A stretch of 64,000 nt of DNA from Pseudomaricurvus hydrocarbonicus (GTDB taxonomy: Bacteria > Pseudomonadota > Gammaproteobacteria > Pseudomonadales > Cellvibrionaceae). The stretch spans positions 62,001 to 126,000 of the forward strand of contig NZ_JAAONZ010000016.1 in NCBI RefSeq assembly GCF_011602365.1. Direction: 5' to 3'. Shown in pieces: positions 54,135-63,001 of this stretch. The notes under the pieces were generated by a model, which did no database searches, had not been told where the DNA came from, and was given only the letters and a program-made list of their open reading frames with translations. The translations under genes were made by a program, and so were the position numbers. The stretch's first letter is position 1; each line of letters begins with the position of its first letter.

Positions 54135-55226
54135 CGCGGATTCAAATCCGAAGTGCATCACCGGTTTATTCAAGCCGCCATTTCCATCCATCGCTGGTTT
54201 GGCGTCTTGTAACCTAAAGTTTTTCTTGGCCGAGTGTTTAGTCGCCTGACAGCTTTCCTGACTTCACATTGACCGACCAACTTTAAGTTGGTGCCTTTGG
54301 GAAAGTACTGTCGCAGAAGTCCATTTGAGTTTTCATTCAACCCCCTCTCCCAAGAACTGTAAGGGTGCGCAAAATACACTTCAGCATCAAGTGCTTTTGC
54401 AATTTTTTCATGCCCCGAGAACTCTTTGCCGTTGTCAGCGGTAATCGTATGTACATAGTTCTTATACGGCATCAACAGCGCTATCGTCGCTTTTGTCACC
54501 TCTGCTGCTGTTTTGTGGGCAACCTGTGCACACAATACCTTCTGAGTGGTGCGCTCCACAATCGTTACCAAAGCGCCCTGATGACCCTTGCCTATCATCG
54601 TGTCAATTTCCCAATCGCCAAGCCTGCCGCGATCGTCAACTATCGCAGGTCGTTCTTCTATGCCAACCCTATTTTTAATCTGGCCTCGGGTTGATTTACC
54701 ATGCCGTCGTTTATCGTACTTCTTGCCTTGACGCCGCAGATGTTGGTAAAGGTCACCGCCAGCTTGCTTGTCATTCCAAACATGCAAGTAAATAGATTCG
54801 TGACTGATGGGCTTGCCGTGCGCCACCTTCAACCAACCGGATATTTGCTCAGGACTCCATTCCAGACGCAGCTTGCTTTCAATCAGTCTCACCATGGATA
54901 CCGTCATCTTTGTCACTTTACAGGCCGCTTTGCGGCGTTCCGTGGCCGCTCTCTGAGCCTGCTTGTAGCGATATCCCCGATCTCCCGAGTTACGCGATAG
55001 CTCTCTACTGATAGTGGATTGATTGGTGCCAATTTCGTTAGCGATAGCTCGCTGGCTAAAACCGGTTTTCTTTAATGTGTAAATCTGGCATCGTTGCTCA
55101 TAGGTTAGCTGTTGGTATTGTCTCTTCACTGCTTCATCTCTTGCCGGAGAAAAAGGGCGAGAGCTTACCTTCAGCTAGCCCCTTCTTCTACAGGTTGAGG
55201 TGATGCACTTCGGATTTGAATCCGCG
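54135..55226 (-). mobile_element. IS30-family insertion sequence with perfect 28-bp terminal inverted repeats
   Basis: The element is about 1.09 kb, normal for IS30. Its ends, 54135-54162 and 55199-55226, are exact reverse complements over 28 bp. The outer part (GGATTCAAATCC) is itself nearly palindromic, so the exact border and any 2-bp target duplication (possibly GC) are ambiguous. It carries one intact transposase gene and interrupts a GH35-like gene. Confidence 0.93.
54170..55129 (-). CDS. IS30-family transposase
   Basis: 319 residues, intact. The N-terminal helix-turn-helix reads YEQRCQIYTLKKTGFSQRAI with ANEIGTNQSTISRELSRN; the DDE core shows DWEIDTMIGKGHQGALVT, ITADNGKEFSGHE and the Glu in ERGLNENSNGLLRQYFPKGT, all IS30 signatures. 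The family makes DNA circles and inserts near palindromic targets. An intact frame and perfect ends suggest a recent, possibly active copy. Confidence 0.96.
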   Translation of the reverse strand: MKRQYQQLTYEQRCQIYTLKKTGFSQRAIANEIGTNQSTISRELSRNSGDRGYRYKQAQRAATERRKAACKVTKMTVSMVRLIESKLRLEWSPEQISGWLKVAHGKPISHESIYLHVWNDKQAGGDLYQHLRRQGKKYDKRRHGKSTRGQIKNRVGIEERPAIVDDRGRLGDWEIDTMIGKGHQGALVTIVERTTQKVLCAQVAHKTAAEVTKATIALLMPYKNYVHTITADNGKEFSGHEKIAKALDAEVYFAHPYSSWERGLNENSNGLLRQYFPKGTNLKLVGQCEVRKAVRRLNTRPRKTLGYKTPNQRWMEMAA

Positions 55227-55239
55227 AAATAATAATTCT

Positions 55240-55392
55240 ACCCGAAAAGTTGAATATGACCGTATCGAAGAAGGTGTTTATCATAAAGGAAAATGGATGC
55301 CAGGAAGAATTCTCAATGGAGATGAAAGAATTTCACTTCTACCAGATAATGATTTTAAACTAATTAATATCAAACTTCTCGACATCAAGTAA
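55240..55392 (+). pseudogene. GH35-like gene, 3' remnant after the IS
   Basis: Open in one frame to the TAA at 55390-55392: RKVEYDRIEEGVYHKGKWMP GRILNGDE, then a hydrophobic end. This is the C-terminus of GH35/DUF5597-type proteins (EG.(F/Y)..G.W..GR.LNGDE). About 400 residues between the two remnants are absent, so the IS insertion was accompanied by a deletion. Confidence 0.78.
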
Positions 55393-55680
55393 ATTCAAAT
55401 TTTAAGGTAAATACTAAACCACCGCTATCTATCAAACATTTATTTCACACCAAACCTCTGTACTGTTATTATGCAGAGGTTTGATTAATCAGCATGGCAC
55501 CACAGACTAATGTGTGCATAAGTTGTAAGAACTTTAAAAAAGTGGGTGACAAAAAACGTGTTATACACTCACAGAAACGTCCGACAAATTACTTCAGGCT
55601 CTGAAATTTGTCGGATAATAGGGTTTTAATTTTCGGTTTCTATGCCTGTCATTACTGATTTTAATTGAGTACTCATAAAA
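55393..55680. other. Intergenic region with two hairpins
   Basis: No gene seen. CAAACCTCTG (55451-55460) pairs perfectly with CAGAGGTTTG (55474-55483), a likely transcript end for the rightward operon. TCCGACAAATT (55580-55590) pairs with AATTTGTCGGA (55605-55615) near the 3' end of the convergent monooxygenase gene. Neither has a clear T-run. Confidence 0.5.
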
Positions 55681-56946
55681 TCATATATGTAACTCCTCTA
55701 GCGACAAACTCATCGCCTCCTGATCTTTGAGGTAATCCTTATGAATCATCTTTTCCAGCACAGACGTCTTATCAAACACCAGATCGCGCAGCTTTGCTAA
55801 AGGGTAAGGTAATTGATGGAATACATTGCCGAGCTTGCGTGCAAATTCCACATGATGATTCACGTACGCAACCCGCTGTGATTCGAACTCACTGAAGGAC
55901 CGCTTAACGGACTCGACATCACTCAAGTCACAGCCTTGCAAGGCCTGCCCCAGAAAATAACCGTCTTCAATCGCCATGCCCATGCCATAGGCAGCGTAAG
56001 GCGACACCGGGTGAACGGCATCCCCCAGGCAGACCACACGCCCATTCGACCAGGAGCTCATCGAGGGTCGGTTATAGATATCCCAGCAAAAAATTTGTTT
56101 GTCGAAGTCAGTCACCTGTGGAAACCTGGGTAACGGATCGGCCCAATCACGCAGGATATTTTCAACATGGGTTTTCACACAGGCAGGTTCGGGGGCGTGT
56201 TCTTTTACGGGCTCAACAATCCACCACTCATAACCCGGCTTGCCATCCTGCAGCATGGGAAAATAACTGGCCTGATACTTGTGAGAGTGGGTGATAGCAC
56301 CTTCATTGGGTGGAATATCAGGCACATCTGCCGCATCACACCAGGCCAGCCAAACCCGCAAACCGACATGAAACAAATCTGCCTTACCAAACGCCTGCTG
56401 TGACACACCAGAGCGAACACCGTCTGCGCCGATCACAATATCGGCTTCGACACTGCGTGCGTTGCTAAAATGGACAGTCACACCTTCTTCAGTCTCTTCA
56501 TAAGACTGAAACTCATGGCTGGCAACCAGAGTTCCCTCAGGTAGCAACTCCATCATCCTGGCGAAAGCGTTGGAACGCAGCATCCCATAGTGCCAGCCCT
56601 TGATGCCAAATGACCGCTCGATTGACGGGTTAAACGGCAAGCGGGCTCGTACCTTGCCCTTATCGTTGCGAAATTCAGTCACCGTATAGGAGCCAAAATT
56701 ATTCAGATCAACGCCGTAGTCTCGCAAAACGGCCAATACCGGTACACTCAACAGCACTGCCCCACCCAAGGGTTTCGGTTCAAGGTTGCGCTCGAAGATA
56801 CGCACATCAAAACCTTGCTTGATTAAGGCCAGTGCTGCTGAAACCCCACCCGGCCCCGCCCCGACAATGGCCACACGTTTGCCTTTGCGCCATGAGGGCA
56901 TTCCGCCCGCCAAATTACTGTCCGTTACATAATTATTATCTGTCAT
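55681..56946 (-). CDS. FAD-dependent monooxygenase (group A)
   Basis: 421 residues. FAD motif IVGAGPGGVSAALAL (about 26-40), DG motif in VIGADGVRSGVSQQ, GD motif in VVCLGDAVHPVSPYAAYGMG. Similar in build to salicylate or 6-hydroxynicotinate hydroxylases; it hydroxylates an aromatic or heteroaromatic ring with NAD(P)H. Less than 45 percent of the sequence seems shared with the monooxygenase at 24348 (visual estimate), so the substrate probably differs. It diverges from an AraC gene, its likely regulator, across a 110-bp gap. Confidence 0.9.
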   Translation of the reverse strand: MTDNNYVTDSNLAGGMPSWRKGKRVAIVGAGPGGVSAALALIKQGFDVRIFERNLEPKPLGGAVLLSVPVLAVLRDYGVDLNNFGSYTVTEFRNDKGKVRARLPFNPSIERSFGIKGWHYGMLRSNAFARMMELLPEGTLVASHEFQSYEETEEGVTVHFSNARSVEADIVIGADGVRSGVSQQAFGKADLFHVGLRVWLAWCDAADVPDIPPNEGAITHSHKYQASYFPMLQDGKPGYEWWIVEPVKEHAPEPACVKTHVENILRDWADPLPRFPQVTDFDKQIFCWDIYNRPSMSSWSNGRVVCLGDAVHPVSPYAAYGMGMAIEDGYFLGQALQGCDLSDVESVKRSFSEFESQRVAYVNHHVEFARKLGNVFHQLPYPLAKLRDLVFDKTSVLEKMIHKDYLKDQEAMSLSLEELHI

Positions 56947-57012
56947 TGAGCACCTCGTTTTAATCTTTCACTTGATACGATTAGTGTAACGACTAACGAA
57001 TGGACTAAATAT

Positions 57013-57044
57013 GTTAATTAATCCATAATATCGGACAAATAGTC
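57013..57044. promoter_or_regulatory. Possible AraC-type operator in the monooxygenase/AraC divergent region
   Basis: GTTAATTAATCCATA followed by TCGGACAAATAGTC lies just before the araC-type gene. A similar GTTAATTAAATCCATA string recurs at 58129-58144 after that gene, followed by ATTTGTC (reverse complement of GACAAAT). A repeated element on both sides of a regulator gene suggests its binding sites. Confidence 0.35.
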
Positions 57045-57056
57045 TTTGGTATTGTT

Positions 57057-58019
57057 ATGGATTTGCTCAGCAGTGTATTGTCGGCCTTATCCATTGAATC
57101 CACCAGCATCTCTCGCTGGCGCTTGTCAGCGCCTTGGGCAGTGGATGTCAGAGAATTCTCTCCGGGTTATTGCCTCACCGTCGTTGCCGGAGGTTGCTGG
57201 ATACTCACCGATCAAGAGGAGCCCATCTGGTTAAATGCGGGGGATACAATCCTGGTGCCCAGAGGTGGGGTCTGCCAGTTGTTGTCTGAACCCGGACTTC
57301 AGGCAACCCCCATTAATGAACTGCCCTGGACCGGGGACGAATATCGAGGCCTGGATGCCCGACACCGGCCCTCTTCGGCGCAACAGCTGATTTGGGGCGG
57401 CGACGGCAAGCCCTGCGATTTACTGGGATTGGCATTTACCTTCCAACGCAATCGCAGTGATTTTTTGTTGTCAACGCTGCCTGCCATCATTGTGTTAAAC
57501 CGTGTTGACGGCAAACTTTTGCCCCTCACCGAAATGGCGATTGAAAGCTTGATTGATGACGATCAACCCGGGTATGTCGCGGTAGCGGCTCAGCTTGCCG
57601 AGTTTATTATCATCAGCCTGATTCGCTCAGTGATTTTGTCAGACACCAGCAATCAAACGGGTACCGGTTGGCTGCGTGGCCTACAGGACAGGCATATTCA
57701 ACGCGCCTTGACGGCGATGCACGCTGATCCTCAGCGGGACTGGTCACTGCGGTCACTGGCACAAGAGGCCCACCTGTCGCGGTCGGCTTTTGCTGATCGC
57801 TTTCATCGACTGGTAGGCCAGCCACCCATGGAATATCTTCACGGCTGGCGAGTGCAGCTGGCTACTGACCTGTTGGCCAAAGGCCAGCTTGCTATTACGG
57901 AGATAGCCGGGCAACTGGGTTATCAATCCGACCGGGCTTTTCGTCGAGTTTTTAAGCAATTCCTGGGGGAGTCGCCATCGGCTTATCGCAAGCAATATCA
58001 GGGTAAAGAGCAAAATTAG
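57057..58019 (+). CDS. AraC-family transcriptional regulator (cupin-type N-domain)
   Basis: 320 residues. The N-terminal half is an AraC cupin domain of the group found beside oxidoreductase genes (ITD-like start, GDTILVPRGGVCQLL). The C-terminal double helix-turn-helix is RDWSLRSLAQEAHLSRSAFA and ITEIAGQLGYQSDRAFRRVF ending GESPSAYRKQY. Divergent from the FAD monooxygenase and probably its activator. Confidence 0.93.
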   Translation: MDLLSSVLSALSIESTSISRWRLSAPWAVDVREFSPGYCLTVVAGGCWILTDQEEPIWLNAGDTILVPRGGVCQLLSEPGLQATPINELPWTGDEYRGLDARHRPSSAQQLIWGGDGKPCDLLGLAFTFQRNRSDFLLSTLPAIIVLNRVDGKLLPLTEMAIESLIDDDQPGYVAVAAQLAEFIIISLIRSVILSDTSNQTGTGWLRGLQDRHIQRALTAMHADPQRDWSLRSLAQEAHLSRSAFADRFHRLVGQPPMEYLHGWRVQLATDLLAKGQLAITEIAGQLGYQSDRAFRRVFKQFLGESPSAYRKQYQGKEQN

Positions 58020-58301
58020 TCGTTATCGCACGCCGCTCAACCGCCTTGTGTCGCCCACGCTACCACTACTCGCCCTGATCGCTACAAATCCAGATTTAAT
58101 GCTAATCAATAATCTTAATTATAGACCCGTTAATTAAATCCATATTGCCATTATTTGTCTATTATTTGAGATCGACTGCTAACAAATGTGTAAAGCTCGG
58201 GAGATGAAATCACAGAATGCAAAATCGGATTAGAAGATCGGCCCTCAGAGGGATAAAATCAAGCTCTCAATTCATCCCTGTGTGGGAGTTATGTGCTCGT
58301 G
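58020..58301. other. Intergenic region upstream of the lytic transglycosylase
   Basis: AT-rich, no gene seen. It contains the second copy of GTTAATTAAATCCATA (58129-58144) and a Shine-Dalgarno-like GGGAG (58284-58288). Confidence 0.4.
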
Positions 58302-59489
58302 ATGAAAAGTAAGTTTTATGGTCGTTTGATTGCAGTTCTGGGGTTATCACTGATGGCGGGAGGTGCCCTGGCACAGACCGAAGCCTTTCCCCAGTGTATT
58401 CAGCGCTTGCAGGGTGAAGCCCGCGAACGGGGTTTCCCTGATCACCTGGTCGCAGTGCTTGGAGAGGTCAAGCCTCAGGAGCGTACCATCACCTACGACC
58501 GCAACCAGCCTGAGTTCGTCCAAACCTTCGCCGGTTATTACAACAAACGGGTGAATGACTTTCGCATAGACAAGGGCCGCAAGTTGCTCAGCGAGAACCG
58601 GGAATTTCTGGCGGAGCTGACACGACGTTATGGGGTGCCAGGACAGTATCTGGTGTCGTTTTGGGGTATGGAGAGTAATTTTGGTAATTTTATCGGCAAG
58701 ATTCCCATTCTGGATACCCTCGCCACCCTCGCCTGCGACAATCGCCGCAGCACGTTTTTTACCGGTGAACTCTTCTCAGCCCTGGAGCTGATGCAGACCT
58801 ACGAGTTTGAGGTTGGGGACATGGAAGGCTCATGGGCCGGGGCCATCGGCCAAACCCAGTTTATCCCCTCGGTCTACGTCAGATACGGTATCGATGGTGA
58901 CGGTGACGGCAAAGTGGATTTGTGGCGCAGCGAGAAAGATGCGCTGGCGTCAGCGGCCAACTTCCTCCAGCAACTGGGCTGGACACCAGAACTGCGCTGG
59001 GGCCGTGAAGTCCATTTGCCCGATGATTTCCCCTACCATCATGCTGGCATCAATAATGTTCGACCCCTGAGTGAATGGAAACAACTGGGGGTTGCCAAAG
59101 CCGACGGCTCGCCTTTACCCAATGCTGATGTTAAGGCTGTACTGTTGGTCCCTATCGGTGCCGACGGCCCCAAGTTTCTGGCCTACGATAATTTTCATGT
59201 GATCATGAAATGGAACCGCTCGCAGTTTTACGCGCTTTCGGTCGGGGTGCTGGCGGACCGCATCAATGGTGCGGGGGGGTTACGCCAGCCTCTTCCGGAC
59301 ACCCCTCCCCTGACCCGTGATCAGATCGTGCAGATACAGACACAACTCAAAGCCCGAGGCTTTGATGCCGGCGAAGCGGATGGGCAACTGGGGCCACAAA
59401 CCAACAGCGCCATCCGTGACTTTCAAAAAAGCCAGAATCTACAGGCCGATGGTTTTGCCGATATGGAGCTTTTCCAGTCGCTGAACTGA
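58302..59489 (+). CDS. Lytic murein transglycosylase, MltB family, with peptidoglycan-binding domain
   Basis: About 395 residues from ATG 58302 (in-frame GTG codons at 58293 and 58299 are alternatives). A signal peptide ending GALAQ is followed by the SLT-like MltB domain with the catalytic Glu in FWGMESNFGNF (Glu124 from this start), SWAGAIGQTQFIPS and DGDGDGKVDLW. A C-terminal PG_binding_1 domain (about 330-395, QTQLKARGFDAGEADGQLGP) completes it. It cleaves glycan strands to 1,6-anhydromuramic products in the periplasm. It is a housekeeping gene unrelated to its neighbours, so it may mark the border of the accessory region. Confidence 0.93.
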   Translation: MKSKFYGRLIAVLGLSLMAGGALAQTEAFPQCIQRLQGEARERGFPDHLVAVLGEVKPQERTITYDRNQPEFVQTFAGYYNKRVNDFRIDKGRKLLSENREFLAELTRRYGVPGQYLVSFWGMESNFGNFIGKIPILDTLATLACDNRRSTFFTGELFSALELMQTYEFEVGDMEGSWAGAIGQTQFIPSVYVRYGIDGDGDGKVDLWRSEKDALASAANFLQQLGWTPELRWGREVHLPDDFPYHHAGINNVRPLSEWKQLGVAKADGSPLPNADVKAVLLVPIGADGPKFLAYDNFHVIMKWNRSQFYALSVGVLADRINGAGGLRQPLPDTPPLTRDQIVQIQTQLKARGFDAGEADGQLGPQTNSAIRDFQKSQNLQADGFADMELFQSLN

Positions 59490-59541
59490 GATGGCCGTTT
59501 GGATGGCCATTCCGTATCACGGACACAGTCGTCGCTACTTC

Positions 59542-59571
59542 GCCTGTAACGACGTTACAGGCATCTTTTTT
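59542..59571 (+). terminator. Rho-independent terminator of the transglycosylase gene
   Basis: GCCTGTAAC, loop GAC, GTTACAGGC, spacer ATC, then TTTTTT; a perfect 9-bp stem 53 bp after the stop. Confidence 0.92.
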
Positions 59572-59691
59572 GCTGTTGGTACAACCCCGGTGAGGAACCC
59601 CGAGATTAAACCCATACAGTGAAAACAGATGCCCGTTTAGGCCTGCAGAAATATCTCAAAGTGATCCAGCGCATACCTACAATCACAACGG

Positions 59692-60534
59692 TCAATCCAC
59701 CTGCCCCCGATCGTGGGCGTGCAAAAGTTGCTCGAAGATCGCTACCAGACTGTCTCGGTACTCACCATGGGTAATGATGTAGCGCTGGTTGGCCGCCAGA
59801 TCTTCCACCAAATGCCGGGTGGCGTACTCAACCGTCGCGACCTGGTCTGCCGAGGTCATGTTGCGGCTCGCCAGCATCACATCGATGTCCTCTCGGCACA
59901 CTTCGGTCTTGCCAAGCTCTGATGGTCTGGCTTGAATGCTGCTTTCGAGATGGCGGGTTATCATGCCCGACGGTAACATGATCGACACACCAATGCCCTC
60001 GTCCGCCAGTTCCATCCGCAGGGTCTCGCCATACCCCATCACCGCGTACTTACTGGTGGTGTACGCCCCCATCCTCACACCCGGGGTCAATGACGCAGAC
60101 GATGCGGTGATGACTATATGGCGGTGGCCCGCAATCTGGCGCAGCAGCGGCAGAAAGGCGTTAACCGTATGCACGACCCCCATCACGTTAACCCCCAGCA
60201 CCCACTGCCAATCCTGCTCGGTCAGTCGATCCAGGGCGCCAAACTGTTGCACACCGACATTGGCACAGACCACGGTACAGCCACCAAACATTTCCTGTGT
60301 CGCCTTGGCAGCCGCGGCCAAAGAATGTTGATCGGCGACGTCCACAGCCATGGCAATGGCACTGCCTCCCCCATCACGGATCCGCTGAGCGGTAGCTTCA
60401 GCTGTGACACCATCGATATCCAATGCCACGATGGACATTCCCTCTGCCGCAAATCGCTCGACCATGCCCGCCCCGAGACCGGATCCAGCGCCCGTCACAA
60501 CCGCGACCCCGCCGCTAAAATAATTCTCTGCCAT
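59692..60534 (-). CDS. Short-chain dehydrogenase/reductase
   Basis: 280 residues from ATG 60532-60534; the frame is open to 60606, but that part overlaps the preceding gene. Classical SDR: cofactor motif TGAGSGLG (14-21), ANVG in place of NNAG, catalytic Ser in TASSAS, Tyr158 and Lys162 in YTTSK. It oxidises or reduces an alcohol/ketone with NAD(P). In the ferredoxin-P450-SnoaL-SDR operon it probably handles the alcohol made by the P450 (inferred). Confidence 0.9.
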   Translation of the reverse strand: MAENYFSGGVAVVTGAGSGLGAGMVERFAAEGMSIVALDIDGVTAEATAQRIRDGGGSAIAMAVDVADQHSLAAAAKATQEMFGGCTVVCANVGVQQFGALDRLTEQDWQWVLGVNVMGVVHTVNAFLPLLRQIAGHRHIVITASSASLTPGVRMGAYTTSKYAVMGYGETLRMELADEGIGVSIMLPSGMITRHLESSIQARPSELGKTEVCREDIDVMLASRNMTSADQVATVEYATRHLVEDLAANQRYIITHGEYRDSLVAIFEQLLHAHDRGQVD

Positions 60535-60539
60535 GTCCG

Positions 60540-60998
60540 TCACTCCTCGCGGTTCGGGTGCACATCCAGAAACAGCCGTGTCAGCTGTTGGCGCTGGATG
60601 CGCCAACGGCCATCGGCGCAGCGAACATAATGTTCATGATAGTGACCATATCCCGTAAAGCCCGGATTGCCCTTGTGTTGCGTCTGTTCGGCTGACCATA
60701 CAATACGGTCCTGCATGGCCCAGATGACATCGGCGCTGTCGCCGTGAAATGTAATTTCAGGCGAATGCACCTGGTGTGCTGTGTTGGCCGCTTCGACCGA
60801 GCTGCGAATACTGGAGATCGCCTCTGCACGTCCGTGAATGGTATAGCCGCCCGCCGGGGCGGTATCGAGCAATAAGTCTTCGGTGAAGACATCGGTAAAC
60901 TCTTCCCAGTTCTTACTATCGAGGGCCCGGCAATAGCGCGCCTTGGTTTCACAAATGTCTAAATAATCACTAAAACTAAGCACCGTCATTTTCTTCAC
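60540..60998 (-). CDS. SnoaL-like / NTF2-fold protein
   Basis: 152 residues. The cone-like alpha+beta barrel signature of nuclear-transport-factor-2-like proteins is visible: DICETKARYCRALDSKNWEE, FTEDLLLD, GRAEAISSIRS, and GHYHEHYVRCADGRWRIQRQ. Members include SnoaL cyclases, ketosteroid isomerases, limonene epoxide hydrolases and small oxygenase subunits. The exact reaction is unknown. Its stop is 5 bp before the SDR start. Confidence 0.85.
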   Translation of the reverse strand: MKKMTVLSFSDYLDICETKARYCRALDSKNWEEFTDVFTEDLLLDTAPAGGYTIHGRAEAISSIRSSVEAANTAHQVHSPEITFHGDSADVIWAMQDRIVWSAEQTQHKGNPGFTGYGHYHEHYVRCADGRWRIQRQQLTRLFLDVHPNREE

Positions 60999-61092
60999 CT
61001 GCTAACTCCCAGATTTAATTCGCGTTACAAAACCGGGTAAATCAGAAATACAAGGGGCTCACACACTGAACCCCAACCCTGAGCCTGTTTTT

Positions 61093-62367
61093 TTAGGCGG
61101 GCACCAAATCGACGTGGAGATTCGCTAATCCGCGAATGATATAACTCGGTTCGTAATTCAATGTTCGATTGCCGGGCGTGCCGTGCTTGTCCTCATTCAA
61201 CGCAATGTGCGCAGTCTGCTTGAGAAAATGCTCCAGAATCACCGCCACTTCCGCTTTCGCCAGAGGGGCACCGGCACAGGTGTGCGAGCCTCGACCAAAG
61301 GCCAGATGCTCACGGATACGAGGTCGTTTAAGCTGAAATTCGTTCGGATGTTCCCAGCGCCGAGGATCCCGATTGGCGGCAGCCAGTCCTACCACAATTC
61401 GCTTTCCGGCAGGCACAGAAACGCCTCCAATTTTGGTGTCCCTGACAGCCAGTCGGAAGGTTGCCTTGGTCGAGCCTTCCAGGCGCAGAACCTCCTCCAG
61501 AAAATCCGGGATCAAACCGGGATCAGCCCGCAGTGTATCCTGCAACCCAGGGGTTTCAGTGATAAAACGCGTTGCGTTACTGAGCAATTTCGCACTGGTA
61601 TCCTGGCCGGCGCCAAACATGAACGTCGACAGTTTCACCAACTCGATCAAATCCGGCAGAGACCCATCCGGGTAGGTAAATTCTGCCAGCTCGCTCAGCA
61701 CATCCACACCGGGATTTTCACGTCGCGCCTGCAGGTAGCCAAAGAAGAACATGCCCATATATTCCAGCGGCGACGGACCTTCCGTTTGCGTGCTCTCCAT
61801 ATCACCCGGCGGGGGGGCCGAGTCAATCACTTCTCTAAACTTATCCCTGTCCTCGGACGGCACCCCGAGCAGATCGGCAATCACCATGGTGACATAGGGC
61901 GTGGCAATTTCGTTGACCATTTCACAGCGACCCTTTGCAACCGCGGCTTTCACTAACATCTCCGAGTAACTGAGCATAAACTCCTTGTTGGCTTTCAGGC
62001 GACTGGGCGTAAATAACCGGTTTACGATGGAGCGCACTTTCGAATGCAGTTCACCGTCATAGGTGACCACCAGACCGTAGGGGTCCATTTCCGCACGGTG
62101 CGCTTCAATCTGCTCAGAAATATCTTCACCCTCAGGCTCAAACGGCAAAGGTTGAGCCGCCCCGGATGTGCTGATCGCGGAGGAAAAATCCCGGTTGTTT
62201 CTCAACACCTCAATGCATTCATCATAACCACTGACAAACAGGGCGTCGTGTGTCTGCATTTGATACACGGGCCCCTGGGCCCGGATTTCTTCAAAATATT
62301 CATAGGGGTTTAACAGCACCGATAAATCGGTAAAGTAATCTCGTTCCACAAAGTTTCTGCCACTCAT
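61093..62367 (-). CDS. Cytochrome P450
   Basis: 424 residues from ATG 62365-62367 (a second in-frame ATG lies 15 bp upstream). The heme motif FGRGSHTCAG places the axial ligand at Cys364. The ExxR motif is EVLR (292-295), and the I-helix reads GAGQDTSAK, with Asp256-Thr257 as the oxygen-activation pair. Soluble class I bacterial P450, fed by the ferredoxin encoded 90 bp upstream; no ferredoxin reductase is seen nearby. Substrate unknown: terpenoid, steroid or alkyl-aromatic hydroxylation are all possible. Confidence 0.95.
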   Translation of the reverse strand: MSGRNFVERDYFTDLSVLLNPYEYFEEIRAQGPVYQMQTHDALFVSGYDECIEVLRNNRDFSSAISTSGAAQPLPFEPEGEDISEQIEAHRAEMDPYGLVVTYDGELHSKVRSIVNRLFTPSRLKANKEFMLSYSEMLVKAAVAKGRCEMVNEIATPYVTMVIADLLGVPSEDRDKFREVIDSAPPPGDMESTQTEGPSPLEYMGMFFFGYLQARRENPGVDVLSELAEFTYPDGSLPDLIELVKLSTFMFGAGQDTSAKLLSNATRFITETPGLQDTLRADPGLIPDFLEEVLRLEGSTKATFRLAVRDTKIGGVSVPAGKRIVVGLAAANRDPRRWEHPNEFQLKRPRIREHLAFGRGSHTCAGAPLAKAEVAVILEHFLKQTAHIALNEDKHGTPGNRTLNYEPSYIIRGLANLHVDLVPA

Positions 62368-62456
62368 GTTCCATTCTCCCATCGCGTCTTTACTATCAGA
62401 AGACCAACCAGCTGCACATTCAATTTACGCTCGATACTTCACCATCATCGCAAGCG

Positions 62457-62774
62457 TTAATCTTCTTCTGCCACTGTCACTCTCAGGTTGTGATGTTCAT
62501 TGGTGAGACGTATTTGACAGGAAAGCCGCGAATACTCATTGAAATGCTCCGAGCCTTCCAGCAGGAATTGTTCATCTTCAGACATTGGTGACAACATCGA
62601 TACAGACGCAGGATCGATGTGCACATGACAGGTGGCACAGGAACATACCCCGCCACAAATGGCCAATAACTCATCGACTCCGCCATCACTCATGGCCTGC
62701 ATGAGGGTCGCCCCTTCCATAAATTCAATGATGCTATGTTCACCGTCTCTTTTGGTCACAATGACTTCGGGCAT
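62457..62774 (-). CDS. [2Fe-2S] ferredoxin, adrenodoxin/putidaredoxin type
   Basis: 105 residues. Cluster ligands Cys40, Cys46, Cys49 and Cys86 follow the C-X5-C-X2-C-X36-C pattern of P450 ferredoxins; Cys44 is an extra cysteine inside the loop. It transfers electrons from a reductase (encoded elsewhere) to the P450. First gene of the operon, divergent from tetR. Confidence 0.94.
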   Translation of the reverse strand: MPEVIVTKRDGEHSIIEFMEGATLMQAMSDGGVDELLAICGGVCSCATCHVHIDPASVSMLSPMSEDEQFLLEGSEHFNEYSRLSCQIRLTNEHHNLRVTVAEED

Positions 62775-62871
62775 GTGCAGCTCCTGATTATTTTTATGTC
62801 GTTACATTTTAGTGTGGATAAATACTGTGGCAGCCAATAAGCGGGGACGAAGGTCATGCGCTCCTTTACTG

Positions 62872-62888
62872 TGATACTGTGTGTATCA
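62872..62888. promoter_or_regulatory. Palindrome in the ferredoxin/TetR divergent promoter
   Basis: TGATAC-TGTGT-GTATCA is a perfect 6+5+6 palindrome, 98 bp upstream of the ferredoxin start and 114 bp upstream of tetR; a natural candidate for the TetR operator. Confidence 0.6.
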
Positions 62889-63001
62889 TATAATTTTGCA
62901 ACCTGATGTCAACGACGAATTGACGAGGTCGCTGAAAATAAAAACTTACATTTATTGTTCACGCCGTATAATGCGAAAAACCACACCACTTCCAGACCGC
63001 C

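Noticed and set aside
54135-55226. Target-site duplication of the IS30 element
   Set aside because: The palindromic ends make a 2-bp GC duplication indistinguishable from part of the inverted repeat, and the flanking gene has a deletion, so no claim is made.
61038-61079. GGCTC...GAGCC followed by T-rich DNA as a plus-strand terminator
   Set aside because: No plus-strand gene ends nearby, and on the minus strand, where the P450 gene ends, no T-run follows the stem.
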